Origin: DASUHT01 sp038230835
Lineage (GTDB): Bacteria > Actinomycetota > Thermoleophilia > Gaiellales > JAICJC01
Length of the DNA: 64,000 bases
Assembly (NCBI GenBank): GCA_038230835.1
Contig: JBBRMM010000005.1
Span: forward strand, 1 to 64,000
Direction of reading: 5' to 3'
The translations under genes were made by a program, and so were the position numbers. Every line of letters begins with the position of its first letter. The first letter of the stretch is position 1. Shown here in pieces: positions 26,598 through 34,423 of the stretch. The notes beneath the pieces were generated by a model. The model was not told where the DNA came from. It did not search any database and worked only from the letters and a program-made list of their open reading frames with translations.

Positions 26598-26915
26598 CAA
26601 GCGGGCGCGAAGGCGTGCAAGCCACCGGACTCGGTGGCGACGAACAGTCGCGTGTCTGCGAAGACCGGCTGACTGAAGGCCTTGGCCTAGCCCGACGTCG
26701 AGCGTCGCGGCGATCTGGCCGGTGCCGGCATCCATCAGGTAGGCGGCGTCCACGGCGGGCGTGGTGCAGACCCCGCGCGTGACCACGGCAATCACACCGG
26801 CCGCGCGGCCGGAGGTCGCGCCCATGTCCTTGCACGGGCAGTCCCAGCTCCCAGATGTAGCTTTCGGGTCGACCGCGGCAGCCTTGCCGGAGCGCGTCAG
26901 TGGTGGGGTGGTAAC
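26598..26915 (-). pseudogene. C-terminal remnant of a PQQ-type beta-propeller
   Basis: Two minus-strand frames together resemble the end of the intact propeller at 6639-8075. The first reads TRSGKAAAVDPKATSGSWDC, then AYLMDAGTGQIAATLDVG. After a frame change near 26690 the second gives AFSQPVFADTRLFVATESGG and LHAFAPA and stops at about 26598. Compare FAQPVFADNLLLVAPVGGGL in the intact paralogue. The N-terminal blades and start are missing. Confidence 0.6.
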
Positions 26916-26918
26916 AGT

Positions 26919-26948
26919 GGAGGGGCCGGTGTGAGCACCGGCCCCTCC
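26919..26948 (-). terminator. Perfect 13-bp hairpin, candidate terminator
   Basis: GGAGGGGCCGGTG (26919-26931) and its exact complement (26936-26948) enclose the loop TGAG. It lies 66 bases after the stop of the secreted protein gene (minus strand, ending at 27014). There is no long U-tract, but stem stability is very high. Confidence 0.6.
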
Positions 26949-27013
26949 ATCACGCGGTCAAGCGTTTACCAGCTATCGGCTCGACGTGGAACCGTCAGCC
27001 GAGCGTTCGGTGG

Positions 27014-27835
27014 TCAACTGGCCTTGACTTGGATGGCCGGCGTGTAGCCGATCCAGCACGTGCTGGTGGGCGAGTCGAGGTTGAACACGCCCGGCGTCGG
27101 TGTGCCGTCGCAGTAATCGGCTTGGTACACCGCGTTCTGGAACACGGTGTCAGGGTAGATCTTGGAACCCGTGATCACGCCGTCCGTACCCAGACCGATA
27201 TTCAGCGAGTCGTAGAAGCAACCAGCTTCGGTCGAGTTACAGGCGGTGGTGCCAATCGGGTTGTACCCGTAGTCCGACGTGTTGTAGGCGATGCCGAACA
27301 CCACCGTGTCGGGCAGCGTGAGGCCAAGCGACTTGAAGTTGAAGCTGATGTTCGCCGCCTTGCCGTTGAAGCAGGTGCTGCTCGACGACTGCCACCACTT
27401 ACCGAGGTTGCTGCCGTTGCAGTGGTTGAGGTTGGCGGTGGGGCGATACGGGATGTTGAACGTCTTGGTTACCGTAGTGATCAGCGAACCAGGGGTGCCC
27501 GCGGTGTCCTTGTTGTAGATGTTGAGCGTGATCGGCACCGGGAACGTCGCGCCCTTCGTGGTCACACAGTCATGATTGAACCACGTGCCCTGCTGGCATG
27601 CCCAACTGCTCATCGTCACCCGTACCGCGGCGAGATGCCGGGCGGTTCCGGCAAATGTGACCTCGTCGCCGAACTCCTTGAAGCTGTACGCCTCAGCGCC
27701 CACGCTCGGCAGGTTGCCGGGCAGAGTCCCAGCGTAGGATCCGTCGTACACAGGCGTAGCGGCCGCGGCTGCGGAGCCTGCCGTGGCTCCGACCGCGACC
27801 AATGCGATCGCTAGACCGACAAGTATTCGTCTCAC
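27014..27835 (-). CDS. Secreted Cys-containing protein of unknown family
   Basis: 273 residues. GTG 27835 follows a purine-rich leader (AAGGGGGGAACACT). The signal peptide is ILVGLAIALVAVGATAGSAA, with cleavage near the alanine run. The mature part begins TPVYDGSYAGTLPGNLPSVG and has about ten cysteines, consistent with disulfides outside the cell. It contains regular beta strands (FPVPITLNIYNKDTAGTPGS) and an aromatic C-terminus. I do not recognise the family. It is a stand-alone gene flanked by a terminator hairpin and about 240 bases of upstream non-coding DNA. Confidence 0.7.
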   Translation of the reverse strand: MRRILVGLAIALVAVGATAGSAAAAATPVYDGSYAGTLPGNLPSVGAEAYSFKEFGDEVTFAGTARHLAAVRVTMSSWACQQGTWFNHDCVTTKGATFPVPITLNIYNKDTAGTPGSLITTVTKTFNIPYRPTANLNHCNGSNLGKWWQSSSSTCFNGKAANISFNFKSLGLTLPDTVVFGIAYNTSDYGYNPIGTTACNSTEAGCFYDSLNIGLGTDGVITGSKIYPDTVFQNAVYQADYCDGTPTPGVFNLDSPTSTCWIGYTPAIQVKAS

Positions 27836-28079
27836 AGTGTTCCCCCCTTCGGGATGGTGGACAATTCGAGCGCATAGGTGCGCCGAACTGGGCCAACCGG
27901 GGCACTCAAGCCGTAACACTCAGGCGAGCACGGTCGACCCTATCCGGCCCTGACCTTAGCAGGCATGGCGCGCAGGTGCTGCACTGTAGTCTTCATGCGA
28001 CCGCCTGGCTCGATAGGTCGTAACCCCCGGAGGATCACCATGCCGAGTCGGGATGAAAGGCGGTATCCGGCTGGACTCG

Positions 28080-29792
28080 TCACGATGTAGCACGTCCGCT
28101 TGTCAGCGACACGAGCTCGAACCGGCCGACGTCGACCAGACCGTGGTCGGTCAGCTTGAGTTCCGGGATCACCGACAGGGCGAGGAAGCCCATCGAGTGA
28201 AACGGCGCCTCCAGCCGGCAGCCCAATTCGCGGGCAGCCTCGAGCAGTCCCCGGCTGCCCGCCACCACCTGCTCGGCCGGCGCATCGGAGAGCAAGCCCG
28301 CCACCGGCAGGGCCAGCTCGGCGCGGATACCGCGGGACACCACCGCCACCATGCCGCCGCCCAACTCGACCAGCCGCTGCACCGCGCGCGCCATGTCCCC
28401 GTCGTTCACCCCGACGACCACGATGTTGTGGGCGTCGTGGGCCACCGTCGAGGCCAGCGCGCCGCGCTCCAGCCCGAATCCGCGCACGAAGCCGAGCCCG
28501 ACCCGGCCGGTGCCGAGATGCCGCTCGATGACGGCGATCTTGGCCAGGTCACGGGTGGGGTCGGCCACCGCGCATCCGTCGAGCACCGTCGGCTGCTCGG
28601 TGAGCGCATCGGTCACGATCTGGTTGGGCACGACCCCGATCACCCGTGCCGCTCCGCCCGGCCAGGGGATCCGGAAGTCGCTCAAGGTCACCGGCTGGAT
28701 GCGCACGGTGTGGCGCACCCAGTCCGGAACCGCGGGGGACGGGATCTCCTCCACCGGGCGGCCCGCCTTGAGCACCAGCGCCGGTGTGAACCGCTCGAGG
28801 TCGTCGAGCAGCAGCACGTCCGCCTGATACCCCGGTGCGATCGCCCCCAGGTGATCGAGCCGGTGCCACCGGGCCGCATTCCAGGACGCCATCACGAGGG
28901 CGTCCACCGGTTGCATGCCGGCCGCGACGGCGGCTCGCACCATGGAGTCGAGATGGCCCTCGTCAATGATGTCCTGGGGATCGCGGTCATCGGTGCAGAA
29001 CGCCATCCGGGTGGGGCCGAACTCGGCCACAAGGCCGATCAGGTCGCGCAGGTTGCGGGCGCCGGATGCCTCGCGGATCAGAAGCCACATCCCGGCCCGC
29101 AGCCGCTCGCGCCCCTCCGCGGCCGTGCGCGCCTCGTGGTCGGAGCGGATGCCCGCCGCGGCGTATGCCTGCAGGTCGGATCCGAGCAAGCCGGGCGCGT
29201 GGCCGTCCACGTGCGACGCGCCCGCCAGGGCGAGCTTCGCCAGCTCGCTCGGGTCGCCGCCGATCACGCCGGGGAAGTTCATCATCTCGGCCAGGCCGAT
29301 CACCCGCCGGCGACGCAGCAGGCCCTCCAGGTCACCGGTCGTGAGCGCCCGCCGCGGCGACTCGAACCGCGACGCGGGCACGCAGGAGGGGGCCATGAAG
29401 AAGACGTCCAGCGGCAGTCCGGCGCAGGCATCGGCCAGCCAGTGGACGCCGTCGGTGCCGAGCACGTTTGCGATCTCGTGCGGGTCGGCCACGACCGCCG
29501 TCGTGCCGTGGGGGAGCACCAGCCGCGCGAACTCGTCGACCAGCAGCTTGGACGACTCGATGTGCACGTGGGCGTCGATGTAGCCGGGAACGACGTACCG
29601 CCCGGACGCGTCGATCGTCTCGGCGCCGTGATACGCGCCCAGACCGGCGATCCAGCCGTCGCACACCGCGACGTCGACCTGCAGCCATTCGCGCGTGAAC
29701 ACCGACAGGACGCGACCGCCCCGGATCACCAGATCGGCCGGTTGATCGCCCCGGGCGACGGCCAACCGGCGGGAGAGGTCGGGTACGGTCAT
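28080..29792 (-). CDS. ade: Adenine deaminase
   Basis: 570 residues, near the family norm. The amidohydrolase metal site is VVPGYIDAHVHIESSKL (HxH), followed by the glutamate helix region GLAEMMNFPGVI, ASHVDGHAPGL, GIRSDHEA and FCTDDRDPQDI (catalytic Asp). The C-terminal domain includes VAHDAHNIVVVGVNDGDM, typical of Ade. The enzyme converts adenine to hypoxanthine and ammonia in purine salvage, using Mn/Fe. ATG 29792 starts with the usual short N-terminal helix. It is monocistronic, with the lipoprotein gene divergent from it 60 bases away. Confidence 0.93.
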   Translation of the reverse strand: MTVPDLSRRLAVARGDQPADLVIRGGRVLSVFTREWLQVDVAVCDGWIAGLGAYHGAETIDASGRYVVPGYIDAHVHIESSKLLVDEFARLVLPHGTTAVVADPHEIANVLGTDGVHWLADACAGLPLDVFFMAPSCVPASRFESPRRALTTGDLEGLLRRRRVIGLAEMMNFPGVIGGDPSELAKLALAGASHVDGHAPGLLGSDLQAYAAAGIRSDHEARTAAEGRERLRAGMWLLIREASGARNLRDLIGLVAEFGPTRMAFCTDDRDPQDIIDEGHLDSMVRAAVAAGMQPVDALVMASWNAARWHRLDHLGAIAPGYQADVLLLDDLERFTPALVLKAGRPVEEIPSPAVPDWVRHTVRIQPVTLSDFRIPWPGGAARVIGVVPNQIVTDALTEQPTVLDGCAVADPTRDLAKIAVIERHLGTGRVGLGFVRGFGLERGALASTVAHDAHNIVVVGVNDGDMARAVQRLVELGGGMVAVVSRGIRAELALPVAGLLSDAPAEQVVAGSRGLLEAARELGCRLEAPFHSMGFLALSVIPELKLTDHGLVDVGRFELVSLTSGRATS

Positions 29793-29852
29793 CGGCGGCG
29801 ATCGTACCCCGGCCCCCTTCTCCACGCCGCTGGTATCGTTGCGAGTGCCACC

Positions 29853-30473
29853 ATGAACCGGATGGAACGCACGGCAGTGGGAGCCTTCGTGGGCGCGATG
29901 CTGGTGGGCGTCGCGGCCGGCTGCTCGACCTCGTCCTCGACCGCCACCACCATCGGCCCGAACCCGCCGCCTGTTGCGCCCATCCCGACCGCCGCCGTCC
30001 GTGAAATGACGCGCGCGTGCGACGCGGCCGTGGGCGGCCACCTTCCCGCCGGATGGATGGCCTCGAGCATCCGGTCGGGTCCGCTCGTGCTGTGGGCGTT
30101 CGGCGCGGTCGGCCACGGCGGTCATGTGTCGAACCTGGCGTCGTCCGCGCTGCGCCCTGTGGGGTACGTGAAGGCGCTGGCAGTGGTGGAGCCGGGGGCG
30201 GTCGTGACGCTCTCGGTGCCGGCGGCAGAGCAGAAGCGGATCTCCCTGGCCTACGCCATGGGCCAGTCGCCGGCGCGTGTTTCGGGCGGCTACGCACAGG
30301 TCACCCTGAAGGCCTGCGCCCAGCCGACTGGCGGCGGCGCGGGGTTCCAGGGGTGGACGCAGTTCAACGGCGGTCTGGTCGCCGCTGGAGCACAGTGCGC
30401 CGTGCTCGACGTCCAGCCCAGCGGAGAGGCCAAGCGGCAGATGGTCGTCGCGCTCGGCAAAGCCCACTGCTGA
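29853..30473 (+). CDS. Predicted lipoprotein, unknown function
   Basis: 206 residues. The signal sequence GAFVGAMLVGVAAGCSTSSS carries a lipobox (VAAG-Cys), so the protein should be lipid-anchored on the outer face of the membrane. A Thr/Pro linker (IGPNPPPVAPIPTAAV) leads to a small globular domain with HLPAGWMASSIRSGPLVLWA and paired cysteines. No family is recognised. ATG 29853 is used; a second ATG 9 nt downstream is possible. It is convergent with imuB, whose stop lies 14 nt beyond. Confidence 0.65.
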   Translation: MNRMERTAVGAFVGAMLVGVAAGCSTSSSTATTIGPNPPPVAPIPTAAVREMTRACDAAVGGHLPAGWMASSIRSGPLVLWAFGAVGHGGHVSNLASSALRPVGYVKALAVVEPGAVVTLSVPAAEQKRISLAYAMGQSPARVSGGYAQVTLKACAQPTGGGAGFQGWTQFNGGLVAAGAQCAVLDVQPSGEAKRQMVVALGKAHC

Positions 30474-30486
30474 TCGCGGTCGCGAA

Positions 30487-31683
30487 TCAGCCGTCGAAGG
30501 GCACCAGCAGGTCGCGACCCTCCGGTACGCGTGACCACGGCGCCACCTCGACCACCTTCCACAGATGGCCTTCGCCCAGGCCGGCGCGCACCTGGCGTGC
30601 CGCCTCGCCGGCCCGCTCCCGCCGCACCTCCGCCGCCGGACGTACCAGCTCGAGCTGCTGTGCGCCGTCAGCCGCCAGCTCGGTCAGCTCGAGCTCCAGC
30701 TGCTCGATCGCCGCCGGCAGCTCCACCAGCCGCGGACAGATCGCGTCGCGCAGCCGGCGAGGGTCGGCAGTTGCGTCGCGCAGCGCGATCGGACGCCGCC
30801 ATGAGCCGCCGGCAGCCAGCCGGGCCGACACGGTCACCGTGCGCGCCGGTCGCGCCCTGCGGTTGGGATGAGCGAGCAGCCGCTCGACCAGCACAGCCAC
30901 TGCGCCGCGCAGGGTGAACTCGTCACCAACCGGTTCCGGGAAGTCGATCGCCTCGTGCAGCGAAAGCGGCGGCGAGCGGGGGCTGACGAGGCTGTCGTCC
31001 TGGCCGCACGCGAGCCGCCAGGCAGCGATCCCGGCGGGCCCGAAGCGATCTGCCACCGCCGGCAGCGGCAGCTCGGCCAGGGCCCCAGCGGTGGTGATCC
31101 CGAGCGCCGAGAGTTGCGCCGCGATGGCGCGATCGAGACCCAGCCGGTCAACCGCCAGCGGCGCCAGGAACCCGGCCGCCGCACCCGCTTCGACCACGTG
31201 CGGCCGGCCGGGACGGGTACGGCCGGCGGCCGCCTGGGCGATGAACCGCCCGGGCCCTGCGCCAACTCGGCCGCCGGGCGGCAGCCCGCCCGCCACCGCA
31301 TGCAGCAGCCGCAGGAGGCCACGGTGCATGAGCACGAGGCCGTCGGCGGTGAACAGCGCCCGTCCGGGCGCGAGCGGCTCGACCGCTGCGCCCATGTCCT
31401 CCAGCCGGGTCAGCATCGCCTCGGAGGCATCGGCCACCGCACCCGGATCGGCTGTTGCCAGACCGAGCCGTGGGCAGCGCGCGAGCGCCTCGCCGACACG
31501 CATACCAGCGGTCACCCCGAAGGCGGCGGCCGCGGCGTTGATCTCACCGATCCCGGACGAACCACCCGGCTCCGGAGCCAGCGCCACCGGGCCTTCGGGC
31601 AGCCGCCCGCCCGCTCCCACCGCCACTCGCAGCGCGAAGCGGGGGACGAGCGTGCAGACGATGGTGGGGCCGGGGCGTGGCAT
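30487..31683 (-). CDS. imuB: ImuB-type Y-family polymerase homologue (catalytically degenerate)
   Basis: 398 residues. The fold is Y-family: a palm start (TIVCTLVPRFALRVAV), finger helices (FGVTAGMRVGEALARCPRLG), a helix-hairpin-helix thumb (QLSALGITTAGALAELPLPA) and a little-finger region ending near VTVSARLAAGG. The acidic residues needed for catalysis (Dx in the first strand, the SxDE motif in the palm) are absent: the palm reads APGRALFTADG. This is the hallmark of ImuB, a non-catalytic adaptor linking DnaE2 to the beta clamp. QLELV near residue 333 could be a weak clamp-binding motif. ATG 31683 is preferred over GTG 31692. A perfect LexA box at 31702-31717 overlaps the promoter. Confidence 0.87.
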   Translation of the reverse strand: MPRPGPTIVCTLVPRFALRVAVGAGGRLPEGPVALAPEPGGSSGIGEINAAAAAFGVTAGMRVGEALARCPRLGLATADPGAVADASEAMLTRLEDMGAAVEPLAPGRALFTADGLVLMHRGLLRLLHAVAGGLPPGGRVGAGPGRFIAQAAAGRTRPGRPHVVEAGAAAGFLAPLAVDRLGLDRAIAAQLSALGITTAGALAELPLPAVADRFGPAGIAAWRLACGQDDSLVSPRSPPLSLHEAIDFPEPVGDEFTLRGAVAVLVERLLAHPNRRARPARTVTVSARLAAGGSWRRPIALRDATADPRRLRDAICPRLVELPAAIEQLELELTELAADGAQQLELVRPAAEVRRERAGEAARQVRAGLGEGHLWKVVEVAPWSRVPEGRDLLVPFDG

Positions 31684-31701
31684 CCGGGCCACCCACTATA
31701 G

Positions 31702-31717
31702 TCGAACGTATGTTCGA
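31702..31717 (-). promoter_or_regulatory. Perfect LexA box of imuB
   Basis: TCGAACGTATGTTCGA is a perfect 16-base palindrome identical in its core to the dnaE2 site. On the minus strand a TATAGT hexamer (31695-31700) follows directly, so the operator occupies the -35 to -10 region, and ATG 31683 is 11 nt after the -10. Confidence 0.92.
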
Positions 31718-31793
31718 TAGAAAGTCCCGAACTTCGACGCCCTGGCCGGGCTGGGGTCCCGTCCCGCGTGGGATCCCAGCCCGACCGGGAGAC

Positions 31794-33077
31794 TCAGGAA
31801 ACGGTGACGAACTCCGTCGAGCCGTCGCCCGCGTTCGGGCCGCTGGTGATGATCGAGGCCTTGCCGAGCGCGGAGCCGGCCGGGATCGTGATCGTCTTGG
31901 TGATCTTCCCCGCGGCGGTCGAAGTCGTGTTGCCCAGCGACGTGACGGTGCCGGCGTGATCCTTGAACTTGATGGCGATGGTGCTGCTCGCCGTGAAGTT
32001 CGAGCCCGTGAGCGTGATCGTCGTTCCGTGCACCGGTGTGCGCGACGAGGGCGTGAACGACCCGCCGGCGATGCAGGACGCGGTCGAGTTGGAGTACTCG
32101 GTCTGCATGCTGTAGAAGTGGCTCACCCACTGCTCGTCGGCGAGGCCGCCGTCAAGCGTCGAACCGGTGTAGTCGTACGCGCACTTGTCGCCGATCTCGA
32201 ATCCGACCGAGTCGAACCAGGCGTTACCGAGCGGATCGGTGACGGCTTCCATTTGCTCGTGACTGGTGATGCCGATCTCGATGTCCGCCGAGCGGTCGTT
32301 GGGGAAGGCCGAGAGCCCAGTGCACAGGCTGCTCGCGGAGCCGGCCGAGGACGAGAACGGCGTGTCCCCGTACGGCATGTCGGCATACAGGACAGGCTTC
32401 GTCGCCACGGTGAAGTTGCTGTGGTAGGCGCAGTACCCCTGAGGTTTGCCGTGCGAGTCGAGCGGGTACAGGTAGCAGGCGCTGGCGTCGATGCAGGTGT
32501 ACTCGGCCTTGTCGAGGAACACGAAGTACAGCTCGTTCAGCCCGCCGGTGGTCCCCAGAGCGGTCATCGCCTTGGACACCTCGGCCTGGATCTGCCCGTC
32601 CGTCAAGCAGTTCTTGTGCTGCGTGGCGGTCGCGAACACGCTTGGGCAGGCCGTCGCCGGGTAGGCGGACGTGTCCACGAACGTCTTGGACAGCTTCGAG
32701 CTGTTCTTGATCGACGAGTACTGGGTGTTGTTGCCGTACAGCCCATGACCGCCGACATCCTTGAAGTAGCGCTGGATGGTGGAGTTGAACGCACCGCTGA
32801 CGATCCCCGCGGCGCCGCTCTGCAGGGTAGAAGGCTCCCAGAAGATGGCGATCGACTTGGTCGGCCCCTTCATCACCGGACCGCCGTGGTACGTGAGGTT
32901 CCCCGACCCCTGAACGGCGAACATGCGTGCTTGAAATCCGCGCACACCCAGCACGTGGGCGTGCCCGACGGTGAACTTGCCGGCGATCGCCTGCGGCGCC
33001 GCCGCGTCGGCTCCGGCACTTCCGAGTGCAACGGCAGCTGCGACCGCAGCCGCGCATACCACGAACCTTCCGCGCAT
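31794..33077 (-). CDS. Secreted metalloprotease-like protein, EXORDIUM-type motif
   Basis: 427 residues. A signal peptide (VVCAAAVAAAVALGSAGADA) is followed by a domain with TYHGGPVMKGPTKSIAIFWE, and near residues 270-300 the motif SHEQMEAVTDPLGNAWFDSV, then FEIGDKC. The HExxE..TDP...W pattern with a following E-I-x-D-x-C is found in secreted proteins related to the phosphate-induced/EXORDIUM-like family and looks like a zinc-protease site; whether it is catalytic is not established. The C-terminus (about 345-427, PVHGTTITLTGSNFTASSTI) resembles an IPT/TIG beta-sandwich. There are many Cys residues. It is single-gene and precedes imuB tail-to-head on the same strand. Confidence 0.72.
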   Translation of the reverse strand: MRGRFVVCAAAVAAAVALGSAGADAAAPQAIAGKFTVGHAHVLGVRGFQARMFAVQGSGNLTYHGGPVMKGPTKSIAIFWEPSTLQSGAAGIVSGAFNSTIQRYFKDVGGHGLYGNNTQYSSIKNSSKLSKTFVDTSAYPATACPSVFATATQHKNCLTDGQIQAEVSKAMTALGTTGGLNELYFVFLDKAEYTCIDASACYLYPLDSHGKPQGYCAYHSNFTVATKPVLYADMPYGDTPFSSSAGSASSLCTGLSAFPNDRSADIEIGITSHEQMEAVTDPLGNAWFDSVGFEIGDKCAYDYTGSTLDGGLADEQWVSHFYSMQTEYSNSTASCIAGGSFTPSSRTPVHGTTITLTGSNFTASSTIAIKFKDHAGTVTSLGNTTSTAAGKITKTITIPAGSALGKASIITSGPNAGDGSTEFVTVS

Positions 33078-33240
33078 GTTCAGACCCCCTGCTCGAACCT
33101 ATGGAACCCCAATCGATTCTCCTGCTGTGCGCGCCCCCTGGCAACCCCTGCCGGCGATCCCGGTGGGAAACGCGCTCACCGACCTGCCGATGCCGACCTG
33201 CGACGTTGGATATCACACGCCCGATGGGCGGTCAACCGCG

Positions 33241-33414
33241 TCAGCTGACCCGGAGCGTCATCTGCGACTCGACGCCCGGGTTGTGGCGCTCGACCACCTC
33301 GTGGTCGAAGACCTTGCCGCAGCTGTCGCACATCCAGCGCTCACGTCGATCCAGCCAGCGAAGAGCGCGCCGGCGGCACGAGTGGCACTTGGGCTGCTTG
33401 GGGCGGCGGGCCAT
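33241..33414 (-). CDS. Small zinc-ribbon protein
   Basis: 57 residues from ATG 33414 to TGA 33241-33243. Sequence features are PKCHSCRRRALRW and RWMCDSCGKVFDHEVVERH: two CxxC knuckles 17 residues apart, with a basic MARRPKQPK head. The composition and motif are far better than the overlapping frames. The ribbon suggests a nucleic-acid or protein adaptor; no function is assigned. It lies 46 bases downstream of the DedA gene on the same strand and may be co-transcribed with it. Confidence 0.72.
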   Translation of the reverse strand: MARRPKQPKCHSCRRRALRWLDRRERWMCDSCGKVFDHEVVERHNPGVESQMTLRVS

Positions 33415-33460
33415 CGATGCACGGTACCCGCCGGGTCGGTCGGCGCCCGTCGAGAGCGAG

Positions 33461-34054
33461 TCAGGCCCGGTCGCGCAGCCGGCGGCGCACCTCGAAGGTG
33501 CCGATCGCGACCAGCAGCAGGCCGCCCGCCCCGATGAACGCGTCGCGGCCCAGCAGCTGCTCGATGGTGCCGACCGAGTTCGCGAACACGTACCCCAGCA
33601 GCGTGATCGTGACCACCCACACCACCGCGCCGGCCACGTTCCAGGTCATGAATCGCGGAATTGGCATCGCGCTCACCCCGGCCAGCCAGAAGGCCGGGAT
33701 CCGCACACCGGGCACGAACCGCGCGAACACGAGCGTCTTGCCGCCGTGGCGGTCGAAGAACCCCTGCACGCGCTCGAGGTGGTGCTGCTTGACCAGGCCG
33801 CGGCGAACCAGCCGGTCGAGCAGTGCGCGGCCTCCGTAGTGACCGATCCCATATCCGAGTGACGAGCCGATCACCGCGCCGGCCACTCCCAGCCCGAGCA
33901 CCGCCCACACGTTCAGCTTGTGCAGCGACGCCGTGGCGCCCGCCGCCAGGAGGATCGTCTCGGACGGAAAAGGGATCCCCACCAGTTCGAGCATGACCGG
34001 GAAGAACACCGCCCAGTACCCGTAACGGGCAAACCACTCGAGGGCGGTCTTCAA
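33461..34054 (-). CDS. DedA-family membrane protein
   Basis: 197 residues. It has the characteristic FFPVMLELVGIPFPSETILL (re-entrant loop with PSE), an LGYGIGHYGGRALL segment, FFDRHGGKTLVFARFVPGVR (with the F.GR-like arginine motif as FARFVPGVR) and C-terminal membrane helices. DedA/SNARE-associated proteins are thought to transport undecaprenyl phosphate or phospholipids in the inner membrane; which substrate applies here is unknown. The start appears to be TTG 34054. It is followed by the small zinc ribbon and preceded by the coiled-coil protein gene 6 nt upstream, suggesting a short operon. Confidence 0.9.
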   Translation of the reverse strand: MKTALEWFARYGYWAVFFPVMLELVGIPFPSETILLAAGATASLHKLNVWAVLGLGVAGAVIGSSLGYGIGHYGGRALLDRLVRRGLVKQHHLERVQGFFDRHGGKTLVFARFVPGVRIPAFWLAGVSAMPIPRFMTWNVAGAVVWVVTITLLGYVFANSVGTIEQLLGRDAFIGAGGLLLVAIGTFEVRRRLRDRA

Positions 34055-34060
34055 CCGAGC

Positions 34061-34405
34061 TCAGATCTCCGAATCGGGGTCCATCGCCCGCTCGAACGCA
34101 CTCCGCGAGCTCAAGCTGGGCAGAAGCCGGTGTGCGGCCCGCGTGAACTCGCGCTCGTATCGCAGCCGCTCGCGTGCGGCCATCGTCTCGGCGTACCGAT
34201 CGCGTAACGCCAACAGCTCCTCCTCGGCCTCCTCGACGAGATCCATGTAGTCGCCGTAGGCCTCCTCGGCCTCGCTACCCGCGGCTACCCGATAGGCCCG
34301 CTCGGCCTCCACGACGCGGCGCAGCAGTTCGGCGTTCTCGTGCCGGTAGAGCGCGAGTTGCGGTTTGATGACGTTGGCGAATCGGGCGCGTCCGGGAATC
34401 CTCAC
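34061..34405 (-). CDS. Acidic helical (coiled-coil) protein, unknown
   Basis: 114 residues, almost entirely helical: ENAELLRRVVEAERAYRVAA, then YMDLVEEAEEELLALRDRYA and ETMAARERLRYEREFTRAAH, with heptad-like spacing. No membrane segment or known domain. It starts at GTG 34405 and ends 6 nt before the DedA start, so the two are likely co-transcribed. It could be a scaffold or partner of the membrane protein, but this is only positional. Confidence 0.62.
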   Translation of the reverse strand: MRIPGRARFANVIKPQLALYRHENAELLRRVVEAERAYRVAAGSEAEEAYGDYMDLVEEAEEELLALRDRYAETMAARERLRYEREFTRAAHRLLPSLSSRSAFERAMDPDSEI

Positions 34406-34423
34406 CCGGCCAATGATAACCGG

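Noticed and set aside
28053..29850. Plus-strand open frame running into the lipoprotein gene
   Set aside because: The first 600 codons are the antisense phase of the adenine deaminase gene; only the last 206, from ATG 29853, have a signal peptide and natural composition.
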